Positions 47,728-54,807 of a stretch of 54,807 nucleotides of DNA are shown piece by piece (the first letter of the stretch is position 1; the number at the start of each line of letters is the position of its first letter). The stretch lies in contig CAAEVV010000034.1 in NCBI GenBank assembly GCA_900759565.1, positions 1 through 54,807 of the forward strand. The letters run 5' to 3'. A program made the translations under genes and the position numbers. The stretch comes from an uncultured Collinsella sp. (GTDB lineage: Bacteria; Actinomycetota; Coriobacteriia; Coriobacteriales; Coriobacteriaceae). The notes under the pieces were generated by a model. It worked only from the letters and a program-made list of their open reading frames with translations, did no database searches and was not told where the DNA came from.

Positions 47728-48606
47728 GTGTACGATCGACGACTTGAGGCCATATCGGCCGCCGCGGAGCTGGGAAGCTTCTCGCGTGCGGCGGCAAAGC
47801 TGCGCGTGTCGACCCCGGCGCTCGTCAAACAGGTGTCGGGATTCGAGGCCGAGTTCGGCATCACGTTGTTCGAGCGCTCGCATTCTGGTGTTAAGGTGAC
47901 GCCGGCAGGTGCTCTGCTGGTAGACGATGCACGTTCGATCATGCGGCAGTCCGAGGACGCGCTACGCCGTGCCCGACGCGCGGCGGGCGATGGCGGGGCC
48001 GTGCGTCTGGGCGTGTCGATGATGTGCCCGGGGCGCCAAACGCTGTCGATGTGGTCGGGCGTACACGAGCTGGAACCGTCGCTGCGATTTGAGATCGTGC
48101 CGGTAAGCGACCTCTATGACGAGCGCGAGACCGTCATGCGCAGCCTCGGTCGCGAGGTCGATGTGGTGCAGTCGAGTTTTTCGACCCCGCGCTGGGGTGA
48201 CGCCTGCCAAAAGCTCCGCATTGTCAACGTGCCGTTTTATATCGACCTGCCGCGCACGAGCCCGCTGGCGCGCAAGACGCGCATCACAGTTGCCGACCTG
48301 GAGGGTATGCGTCTGCGCGTGCTCCGCCACGGCAACGACGCTATGGACAGCCTGCGTATCGATCTTTTGGCAGACGGCGGCGTGGACGTGATCGATGTGG
48401 ATAGCTTCGACTTTGCGCTCTTTAACGAGGCGGAGGAAAAGGGCGACGCGGTGCTCACCTGCGGGGCGTGGTCGGGGGTGCACCCGGCCTTTGTGGGCGT
48501 GCCGTTCCTATGCGGTCGCGAGGTGCCAGTCTTTCTGCACTACCCGCTCGAGCCCACCCTCCAAGTCCAAAAATTCGTCAACGCCATGGCCCAACTCCTC
48601 AAGTAG
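47728..48606 (+). CDS. LysR-family transcriptional regulator
   Basis: A 292-residue regulator. The N-terminal winged helix (about 3-62) has the family text LEAISAAAELGSFSRAAAKLRVSTPALVKQV and ITLFERSHSGVKVTPAG. The rest is a periplasmic-binding-protein-like co-inducer domain. GTG 47728 with GGGAG six bases before it is preferred; the frame is open from GTG 47695 without a ribosome site. It is divergent from the SDR-MFS-dehydrogenase genes and most likely activates them in response to their substrate, the usual LysR arrangement. Confidence 0.88.
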   Translation: MYDRRLEAISAAAELGSFSRAAAKLRVSTPALVKQVSGFEAEFGITLFERSHSGVKVTPAGALLVDDARSIMRQSEDALRRARRAAGDGGAVRLGVSMMCPGRQTLSMWSGVHELEPSLRFEIVPVSDLYDERETVMRSLGREVDVVQSSFSTPRWGDACQKLRIVNVPFYIDLPRTSPLARKTRITVADLEGMRLRVLRHGNDAMDSLRIDLLADGGVDVIDVDSFDFALFNEAEEKGDAVLTCGAWSGVHPAFVGVPFLCGREVPVFLHYPLEPTLQVQKFVNAMAQLLK

Positions 48607-48645
48607 CCAAAAGAGCCCCGTCCCAAATTAGCTACCCTTTGCTAC
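48606..48645. terminator. CCCCGTCCCAAATTAGCTA element between convergent genes
   Basis: GTAGCCAAAAGAGCCCCGTCCC followed by AAATTAGCTACCC forms an imperfect stem (GTAGC/GCTAC) directly after the LysR stop codon. It is the third copy of the element at 4256. Confidence 0.5.
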
Positions 48646-48649
48646 GGGT

Positions 48650-49741
48650 TTAGCGGTCCTCGCGTTGCGGCCCGGCTGCCTCGGCTGTCTTTACGCGGTT
48701 CTTGTCGATGTACATGTTTTTGTCGGCCTGAGAAAAGAGTTCGCGCATGGTAGGCGGTTCATCAAAATCACTGGAAAGCGCATAGCCCACCGCGTAGCTG
48801 ATGGGCATGTCGGGATGAGTCTCGGAATACTCGTTCACGTTCGCGTGAATCCGAGCGAGACAAGATTCCACAGCGGCTCGGTCGGCATCCCGCAGTACCG
48901 CGATAAACTCATCGCCGCCGTCGCGACCCACAAAGCACGTCTCGGACGCCACGCTTCCCAGTTGCTGTGCAAAAGAGCGGATGTATTCGTCGCCCTTCTC
49001 GTGGCCGAAGTTGTTATTGACCGTATGCAGATTGTTAAGGTCGAAGACGCACACCGCAACGGGCGCCTCCGCGGAGACAGGCTGCTCCTGCCCCAAGATC
49101 TCCTCGCACTTGTTCTTATTGGGCAGTCCCGTGGCTTCGTCGAGATAGACTTTGCTCTGCAGCTCGCGATTAAGCGCGGCAGTGCGCACCGCGCGAACAA
49201 GTTCAACCGCAAAGGTCGCCACCAAGCCCACGATGTCGATGATCACCAAGCCCTCGAGATAGTTGAGCGCCGACGCCTTCTCCTGAGAGTAGTCCTCTGC
49301 GAGTCGCGTAGCATCGTCGCAAATGCCAAAGAACTCCTCGCTCATCGAGATGATGTCGGTGTTCTCGTAGCCGACTTCGCGCACGCGGGCAATCTCGGCG
49401 CGAAGCTCGTCAAAATAGTTCGCGAGTTCGGTCATCTTTGCCTGGTACTCATCGTCATCGAGACGGACGAGATTGAGGTCGTCGCTTCCGTAGCGCAAGC
49501 CGTTAATGTATGAATCAACGGCCTTGAGCAGGTCGTCTTGTGGCTGGCCTGCGTCCTCGAGCTTCACGATGCGCTGCGTGGTGCCGCGCACCAAGCCGGC
49601 GTAGTTGACCACGCGCGCCGTGCCCTGGATATCGGAGACGAACAGCATGACATTGATGAAGAAGAAGATGAGAACTGCCGTGAGCACCATCATGAGCAGG
49701 CGCACCGCCTGGCTGGCCTTCTTGGCGACAGAAGTATTCAC
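48650..49741 (-). CDS. Membrane-bound diguanylate cyclase (GGDEF)
   Basis: A 363-residue signalling enzyme that should make cyclic di-GMP. A first membrane span (about 14-36), an extracellular helical sensor (about 37-170) with VVNYAGLVRGTTQRIVKLE, the pattern of PilJ/type IV methyl-accepting N-termini, and a second span (about 168-190) precede the GGDEF domain (about 205-355). The active-site motif is intact (FVGRDGGDEFIAVL), and FDLNNLHTVNNNFGHEKGDEYI carries the usual Asp and Asn. The RxxD inhibitory site is absent (SETC occupies the position), so product inhibition may be lost. The sensed signal is unknown. Confidence 0.9.
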   Translation of the reverse strand: MNTSVAKKASQAVRLLMMVLTAVLIFFFINVMLFVSDIQGTARVVNYAGLVRGTTQRIVKLEDAGQPQDDLLKAVDSYINGLRYGSDDLNLVRLDDDEYQAKMTELANYFDELRAEIARVREVGYENTDIISMSEEFFGICDDATRLAEDYSQEKASALNYLEGLVIIDIVGLVATFAVELVRAVRTAALNRELQSKVYLDEATGLPNKNKCEEILGQEQPVSAEAPVAVCVFDLNNLHTVNNNFGHEKGDEYIRSFAQQLGSVASETCFVGRDGGDEFIAVLRDADRAAVESCLARIHANVNEYSETHPDMPISYAVGYALSSDFDEPPTMRELFSQADKNMYIDKNRVKTAEAAGPQREDR

Positions 49742-49929
49742 AAGTTCACTCTCTCAAATGGCAAAAGCGCAGGTGGCACCCAGCGTGCTGAAATTCACGT
49801 GAGGTCAACTCTACCATATGGGCCAACAGCCTCAAACTGTAGCAGACGCTCGTCCAAATTGGCGTGACGCTTGCCTTGTTGTTCTTGACCTGGCCGCGCT
49901 ATCGAACATGTTTCTGGTCTTGGATCACC

Positions 49930-50106
49930 ATGGGAAAGCTCATCCCGTTTTGTGCGTCTAGAGTGGGATGCGGTTTCCCAAAGGTGCCGTTAGGGGAAAC
50001 CACATCCCGGTTTACGCCCTTGAAATGGGATGCCGTTTCCCGGAGGGGGCCCAGCGGGAAACGGCATCCCATTCTGGGCCCGAAAAGTGGGATACGGTTT
50101 CCGGCC
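49930..50106. repeat. Tandem palindrome array 3, period about 62 bases
   Basis: Right-arm remnant GGGAAAGCTCATCCC (49932), two full palindromes (left arms 49963 and 50026, right arms ending 50009 and 50071) and a lone left arm GGGATACGGTTTCC (50089). In the second palindrome the arms GGGATGCCGTTTCCCG and CGGGAAACGGCATCCC are exact complements over 16 bases. Same boundaries as arrays 1 and 2: starts with a right arm, ends with a left arm. Confidence 0.9.
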
Positions 50107-50111
50107 GGCAT

Positions 50112-50154
50112 GAATAAAGCCTCCGCAGCTCGTGTGGCTGCGGAGGCTTTATTC
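50112..50154. terminator. Stem-loop after palindrome array 3
   Basis: A perfect 17-bp stem GAATAAAGCCTCCGCAG/CTGCGGAGGCTTTATTC (50112-50128/50138-50154). It lies about 120 bases past the end of the ABC exporter operon. In the 49742-50273 gap only this and the array are recognisable. Confidence 0.65.
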
Positions 50155-50273
50155 GTTGCGGCGCATTGTGTTTGGGTCGTTGAGATGAGTCGATTTGGCC
50201 CGAAAGAGGAGGCATTGACCTTAGGGTCATGCCCGACGAATGAGCGGCAAATCGGCCATCTCGGCGAGCCGAA

Positions 50274-52193
50274 CTACTCCAGCTCAAACGCTCCGGTGTA
50301 GAGCTGGTAGTAATACCCGCGCTTGGCGATCAGCTCGTCGTGATTGCCGCGCTCGATGATGCGGCCGTGGTCCAGACAGATGATTGCGTCGGAGTTGCGC
50401 ACGGTGGACAGGCGGTGCGCGATGACAAACGTCGTGCGACCTTCCATGAGCTTATCCATGCCCGCCTGCACGATGGCCTCGGTGCGGGTGTCGATGGAGC
50501 TCGTGGCCTCGTCCAGGATCATCGCCGGCGGATCGGCGACGGCGGCGCGTGCGATCGAGATCAGCTGGCGCTGGCCCTGCGACAGCTGGGCGCCGTTGCC
50601 GGTGAGCATCGTGTCGTAGCCGTCGGGCAGGCGGGTGATAAAGTCGTCCGCGCCGGCGAGCTTTGCTGCCGCGATGCACTCCTCGTCGGTGGCATCCAGA
50701 TTGCCGTAGCGGATGTTATCCATCACGGTGCCGGTGAACAGGTTTACGTCCTGCAGCACCACGCCCAGCGAGCGGCGCAGATCGGCCTTGCGGATCTTGT
50801 TGACGTTGATGCCGTCGTAGCGAATCTTGCCGTCGGCGATGTCGTAGAAGCGGTTGATGAGGTTGGTGATGGTCGTCTTGCCGGCACCGGTGGCGCCGAC
50901 AAACGCGACCTTCTGACCCGGCTTGGCAAACACGGACACGCCGTGCAGCACCTCGTGGTCGGGCGTGTAGCCAAAGTCGACGTTGTCCATGACCAGGTCG
51001 CCACGCAGCGGCACGTATTCGATCTCGCCGGTCGCGCGGTGCGGATGTTTCCACGCCCACATGCCGGTGTGGTGGTCGGCCTCCTCGAGCTGCCAGGTGT
51101 CGGGGTTCACCTGCGCGTTGACGAGCGTCACGTAGCCCTCGTCGGCCTCGGGCTTCTCGTCGATGAGCTCAAAGATGCGGTCGGCACCGGCGAGGCCCAT
51201 GACCACGGCGTTGATCTGCTGCGAGATCTGGCCGATCTGTCCGCAGAACTGCTTGGTCATGTTGAGGAACGGCACCACGACGGCGATGGACAGCGCCATG
51301 CCCGAGATGCTCAGGTTGGGCACGCCCAGCGCCAGGAAAATGCCGCCTGCCAGTGCGACCAGCACGTAGAGCAGGTTGCCCAGGTTCATAAGGATGGGCA
51401 TGAGGATGTTGGCGTACATGTTGGCCTTCTGCGAGACCTCGAAGAGCTTTTCGTTGCGCTCGTCAAAATCGGCCTCGGCGGCAGACTCGTGGCAGAATGC
51501 CTTGACGACCTTCTGGCCGTTCATGACTTCCTCGATATGGCCCTCGACAACACCGAGCTCGGTCTGCTGCGCAATAAAGAAACGCGCGGAGTTGGAGCCG
51601 AGCAGCTTGGTCATAAAGGTCATAAAGGCGACGCCGGCCACAATGACCAGGCACATCCACACGCTGTAGTACAGCATGATAAAGAACACCGTGACGATGA
51701 CGATGGTCGTCATGAGCAGGTTGGGCAGCGACTGGCTGATCATCTGGCGCAGCGTGTCGATGTCGTTGGTGTAGTGGCTCATGATGTCGCCGCGCTGGTG
51801 CGTGTCGAAGTAGCGAATCGGCAGGTCCTGCATGCGGTTGAACATCTTCTCGCGCAGCTTCTCGAGCGAGCCCTGCGTGACGGTGGCCATGGCGCGGTTC
51901 CAGAACAGCGAGGACAGGATGCCGACGCCGTAGATGCAGGCGAGGGTGGTCACGAGCTGTGCGATCTTGGGCTGTGCAGCTTCCCAATCGCCCGACTGCC
52001 ACGATTCGCTAATAATCTGCAGGGCGCTCTGAAGGAAGGTCGCGCCGATGGAGTTGATGATGGCGCAGAGCACCACGCCGACGACGACGAGGGGCAAAAG
52101 CACGGGGTAGAAGCCAAAGAGCGTCTTGATGAGGCGCGACATGGTGCCGCCCTTGCGGTTGAGCGCGCGCTCGGCGGTCGTTGCCTTACTCAT
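50274..52193 (-). CDS. ABC exporter half-transporter, catalytic subunit (pair 3)
   Basis: A 639-residue membrane-ATPase fusion. The ATPase domain is canonical: Walker A GATGAGKTT, signature LSQGQRQLISIARAAV, Walker B MILDEATSSIDTRTE, switch AHRLST. Between membrane and ATPase domains there is an insertion of about 30 residues (NAQVNPDTWQLEEADHHTGMWAWKHPHRATG) not seen in the other pairs. Its start overlaps the end of the partner gene by eight bases, with GGAGG upstream, so translation is coupled. Last gene of the MarR-ABC-ABC operon. Confidence 0.91.
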   Translation of the reverse strand: MSKATTAERALNRKGGTMSRLIKTLFGFYPVLLPLVVVGVVLCAIINSIGATFLQSALQIISESWQSGDWEAAQPKIAQLVTTLACIYGVGILSSLFWNRAMATVTQGSLEKLREKMFNRMQDLPIRYFDTHQRGDIMSHYTNDIDTLRQMISQSLPNLLMTTIVIVTVFFIMLYYSVWMCLVIVAGVAFMTFMTKLLGSNSARFFIAQQTELGVVEGHIEEVMNGQKVVKAFCHESAAEADFDERNEKLFEVSQKANMYANILMPILMNLGNLLYVLVALAGGIFLALGVPNLSISGMALSIAVVVPFLNMTKQFCGQIGQISQQINAVVMGLAGADRIFELIDEKPEADEGYVTLVNAQVNPDTWQLEEADHHTGMWAWKHPHRATGEIEYVPLRGDLVMDNVDFGYTPDHEVLHGVSVFAKPGQKVAFVGATGAGKTTITNLINRFYDIADGKIRYDGINVNKIRKADLRRSLGVVLQDVNLFTGTVMDNIRYGNLDATDEECIAAAKLAGADDFITRLPDGYDTMLTGNGAQLSQGQRQLISIARAAVADPPAMILDEATSSIDTRTEAIVQAGMDKLMEGRTTFVIAHRLSTVRNSDAIICLDHGRIIERGNHDELIAKRGYYYQLYTGAFELE

Positions 52194-54000
52194 GTGCCTC
52201 GCCTCCTTCCTGGGTCTGAGCTTGTGTTGCGGATGCCTTGGTGTCGGCCTCGACGGCCCCTTCGCCCTCGGCGGACATCTTGTTCTGCGAGGTGAAGGTC
52301 TCGCGGTAGATCTCGCTCGTCTTGAGCAGCTCGTCGTGGTTACCGATCTGCGCGATACGGCCGCCCTCCATGACGATGATGCGGTCTGCGTCCTGCACGG
52401 AGCTAATGCGCTGGGCGATGATGAGCTTGGTCGTGTTGGGCAGATAGCTTGCCAGCCCTGCGCGAATCTTGGCGTCGGTCTTGGTGTCGACGGCGCTGGT
52501 GGAGTCGTCCAGGATCAAGATCTTGGGGCGACGCAGCAGGGCGCGCGCAATGCACAGGCGCTGCTTCTGACCGCCCGAGACATTGGAGCCGCCCTGTTCG
52601 ATCCAGGTGTCATAGCCCTTGGGGAAGCCGTCGACAAACTCGTCGGCGCAGGCCAGATGTGCCGCCTCGCGGACCTCCTCGTCGGTGGCGTTCGGGTCGC
52701 CCCAGCGCAGATTCTCGGCGATGGTGCCGCTAAACAGCACGTTTTTCTGTAGCACCATGGCCACTTGGTGGCGCAAGGCGTCCAAGTCGTAGTCGCGCAC
52801 GTCCATGCCGCCCACGCGCACGGTGCCCTCGGTGGCGTCGTACAGGCGGGCGATGAGGTTTACAAGCGTGGACTTGGCCGAGCCGGTGCCGCCGATGATG
52901 CCGATGGTCTCGCCGCTCTTAATGTGCAGGTCGATATCGTCGAGCGCCTGGCGCTTCGCATGCGCGGAATACTTAAAGCTCACGTGGTCAAAGTCGATGG
53001 AGCCATCGGCGACCTCGAGCACGGGCTCGGCGGGATCGGCGATCGTGGGCTCGGCGGCCAGCACCTCGGTGATGCGGTGCGCCGATTCGTCGGCCATGGT
53101 CACCATGACAAAGATCATCGACAGCTGCATCAGACTCATGAGGATTTGGAAGCCATAGGTAAAGATCGAGGAGAGCTGGCCCACGTCGAACAGCGTGCCC
53201 TGGCTCGTGATGATGAGCTTGGAGCCCAGGTAGATGATGACGACAAACGCGCCGTTGACGCAGATGTTCATCATGGGGTTGTTAAAGGCAAGCAGCTTCT
53301 CGGCGCGGGTGAAGTCCATCTGGACGTCGCGCGCAGCGGTCGCGAACTTCTCCTTCTCAAAGTCTTCGCGCACATAGCTCTTAACTACGCGCATGCCGGT
53401 GACGTTTTCCTCGACGGACTCGTTAAGGGCGTCGTACTTGTGGAACACGCGCGAGAAGATGGGGCGCACCTTAAAGATGATAAAGAACAGCCCAAAGCCC
53501 AGCAGCGGAATGATGACCAGGTAGACCATGGCGACGCTGCCGCCCATGATAAATGCCATGGTAAAGGCGAAGATCAATACCAGCGGCGCGCGCACGGCGA
53601 TGCGGATGATCATCATAAAGGCCTGCTGAACGTTGTTGATGTCGGTGGTCAGGCGCGTGACGAGCGAGGAACTCGAGAACTCATCGATGTTGGCAAAGCT
53701 GAACGTCTGGATCTTGTAGAACAGGTCGTGACGCAGGTTCTTGGCGAAGCCGCAGCTCGCATGGCTGCAGGTGACGCCGGCGGCGGCACCAAAAGCAAGC
53801 GACGTCAGCGCGATGAGCACCAAAAAGCCCGCGGTGGGAAGCATTTCGGCTACGGTGGCGCCGTCTTTGATGGCGTCGATCAGGTTGGCGGTGATAAATG
53901 GAATCAGCATCTCGCAGAGTACCTCGCCAAGCACGAGCAATGGCGTGGCAACAGTGACTTTCATATAGTCGCGGATGCTGCCCATGAGGGTTTTAATCAT
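52186..54000 (-). CDS. ABC exporter half-transporter, degenerate-site subunit (pair 3)
   Basis: A 604-residue partner of the downstream gene. Walker B ends in DD (ILILDDSTSAVD), the switch is glutamine (IAQRISS), and Walker A reads GGTGSAKST, with alanine replacing the third glycine; the signature VSGGQKQRLCIARALL is normal. It therefore has the same asymmetric role as the subunits at 6087 and 18728, with one further change in the P-loop. The C-terminal 40 residues are a Glu/Ala/Thr/Gln-rich tail. Its start overlaps the MarR gene by eight bases. Substrate unknown. Confidence 0.91.
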   Translation of the reverse strand: MIKTLMGSIRDYMKVTVATPLLVLGEVLCEMLIPFITANLIDAIKDGATVAEMLPTAGFLVLIALTSLAFGAAAGVTCSHASCGFAKNLRHDLFYKIQTFSFANIDEFSSSSLVTRLTTDINNVQQAFMMIIRIAVRAPLVLIFAFTMAFIMGGSVAMVYLVIIPLLGFGLFFIIFKVRPIFSRVFHKYDALNESVEENVTGMRVVKSYVREDFEKEKFATAARDVQMDFTRAEKLLAFNNPMMNICVNGAFVVIIYLGSKLIITSQGTLFDVGQLSSIFTYGFQILMSLMQLSMIFVMVTMADESAHRITEVLAAEPTIADPAEPVLEVADGSIDFDHVSFKYSAHAKRQALDDIDLHIKSGETIGIIGGTGSAKSTLVNLIARLYDATEGTVRVGGMDVRDYDLDALRHQVAMVLQKNVLFSGTIAENLRWGDPNATDEEVREAAHLACADEFVDGFPKGYDTWIEQGGSNVSGGQKQRLCIARALLRRPKILILDDSTSAVDTKTDAKIRAGLASYLPNTTKLIIAQRISSVQDADRIIVMEGGRIAQIGNHDELLKTSEIYRETFTSQNKMSAEGEGAVEADTKASATQAQTQEGGEAHE

Positions 54001-54499
54001 CCAGTTCCTCCCAGGTTACACGGATTTTCTCGAGCATTTCGGCGAGCTGCTCGCGCTCGTCGTGGGTGAGGGCACTAAAGGCCTGTTCTCTAAAGCGGAT
54101 GCGGGCCGCCTGGTCGATGCGGGCGTTTTCCCGGCCGGTTTCGGTCAGGCGAATGGTGAGCTGCCGTCGATCCTTGGGGTTACGGCTGCGCTCGATGAGG
54201 CCGTTGAGCTCGAGCTTGGACAGGATCTCGGAAAGTGACCCCGGCTTGAGGTCAAAGTGCATGCCGAGTTCCTGCTGCGACATCTCGCCGCCGGGTTGCT
54301 TGGCCAGCAGGCAGATGATGGGCGCCTTGCCGGACACGCCTCCGCCATGAAAATGCATGTAATGGCCGCAAAAGCCCAGGCCATTGAGGATGCGCTTGGC
54401 AAGCTTGTCTTCTGAGCTAACCGCTTCGGGTGCATCCGCCGGCTGTGACGGGTCGCCGTCGGGCTCGTGCGAACAAAGGTTAAGAGGTTCATCGCACAT
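53993..54499 (-). CDS. MarR-family transcriptional regulator of exporter pair 3
   Basis: A 168-residue winged-helix protein. MSQQELGMHFDLKPGSLSEILSKLELNGLIERSRNPKDRRQLTIRLTETG (about 73-122) contains the recognition helix and the beta-wing with the conserved DRR. An N-terminal extension of about 40 residues is rich in Asp, Pro, Ser and cysteine, and FCGHYMHFHGG contains cysteine and histidines that could bind a metal; that is speculation. First gene of the operon with the two ABC subunits. AAAGGAG lies about 13 bases before ATG 54499, a long spacing. Confidence 0.88.
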   Translation of the reverse strand: MCDEPLNLCSHEPDGDPSQPADAPEAVSSEDKLAKRILNGLGFCGHYMHFHGGGVSGKAPIICLLAKQPGGEMSQQELGMHFDLKPGSLSEILSKLELNGLIERSRNPKDRRQLTIRLTETGRENARIDQAARIRFREQAFSALTHDEREQLAEMLEKIRVTWEELDD

Positions 54500-54520
54500 G
54501 AATTAGTGTTGCTCCTTTCT

Positions 54521-54583
54521 TTAGTTAGGTAGTGGAATTGTTTTGTGCCTAACCAATCTAGGAGCATGAGAAATGAATGTCAA
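54521..54583 (-). promoter_or_regulatory. Promoter and candidate operator of the MarR-ABC operon 3
   Basis: On the minus strand TTGACA (54578-54583) and TAGATT (54555-54560) are 17 bases apart, a near-consensus promoter. Just downstream the inverted repeat GTTAGG (54524-54529)/CCTAAC (54548-54553) with an 18-base centre covers the expected transcription start, as expected of an autorepressor site. Confidence 0.65.
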
Positions 54584-54598
54584 GGTACCAAACTAGTG

Positions 54599-54807
54599 GT
54601 TACGCGGTTTTACCAAACCGCGTAACGGCTCGACGCTGCAAGCCCGCCAGAGCGGCAATCTGCCTTTCAACTTCGGCGGCATGATCAAAAGATCAATGCC
54701 GCCTCGTTTCAAGGCACCTTGCTCGCTCTGGCGGGCTTTCGCTCATATGACCCAATCCGCTGTCAAGAGCCACAATGGCCCCGCCGACCGCTTGCAATCG
54801 GTCGGCG
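54599..54807. repeat. Three palindromes at the window end
   Basis: GTTACGCGGTTT/AAACCGCGTAAC (54599-54610/54615-54626) is perfect. A long stem-loop follows, AAGCCCGCCAGAGC (54640) with GCTCTGGCGGGCTT (to 54738), pairing inward through GGCGGCATGATC/GATCAATGCCGCC to about 45 bp per arm. A third, CGCCGACCG/CGGTCGGCG, ends at the last base (54782-54790/54799-54807). No gene is visible from 54500 to the end. Confidence 0.65.

Noticed and set aside
50340..52295. 651-codon open frame on the plus strand
   Set aside because: Antisense shadow of the ABC exporter subunit at 50274-52193.

Overview
This 54.8-kb window comes from a high-GC, anaerobe-type Actinobacterium. The gene content and style fit the Coriobacteriia, most likely a gut Collinsella-like organism. 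That assignment is inferred from three tandem heterodimeric ABC exporters, cell-wall proteins ending in a LANTG sorting signal, a small bacterial SRP RNA and many intergenic palindromes; no database search was run.

Layout. 1-93: right end of an IS3-family insertion sequence. 166-4832: FCD/GntR regulator divergent from a YeiH-type exporter, a degenerate NtrC-like regulator, a single-span membrane protein and a nitroreductase. 5127-9831: a small orphan protein, then a MarR regulator with two ABC exporter half-transporters, with a promoter and repeated candidate operator. 9943-14689: cysE, a DedA protein, ilvE, lemA and a TetR regulator. 14693-17166: tRNA-Ser(UGA), a tadA-glycerate kinase fusion, and the SRP RNA gene. 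17515-23147: a coiled-coil cell-wall protein, a second ABC exporter pair and a flavodoxin-like protein. 23189-28690: a 1362-residue LANTG-anchored surface protein enclosed by tandem palindrome arrays and by two identical 64-bp sequences in inverted orientation. 28716-36974: an LtaS-like phosphoglycerol transferase, a nitroreductase, and a potassium locus (kup, small membrane protein, shortened KdpD, KdpE). 37069-43921: RlmKL-type rRNA methyltransferase, HAD phosphatase, transaldolase-family protein, Tex. 44173-48606: a Gfo/Idh/MocA dehydrogenase, MFS carrier and SDR dehydrogenase on one strand with a divergent LysR regulator, which looks like a small catabolic locus. 48650-54499: a membrane diguanylate cyclase, then a third MarR plus ABC exporter pair.

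The genes are mostly housekeeping or transport. The unusual material lies between them. I see several families of intergenic palindromes: a 62-bp-period array at three loci, palindromes sharing a CCCTTTGTC core, a GTTGCGGTGGAATACGG palindrome in two copies, a CCCCGTCCCAAATTAGCTA element, MITE-like elements with long terminal inverted repeats, and several 95-130-bp near-perfect stem-loops. The best candidate for something undescribed is the surface-protein cassette at 23.2-28.7 kb together with the 62-bp palindrome arrays.
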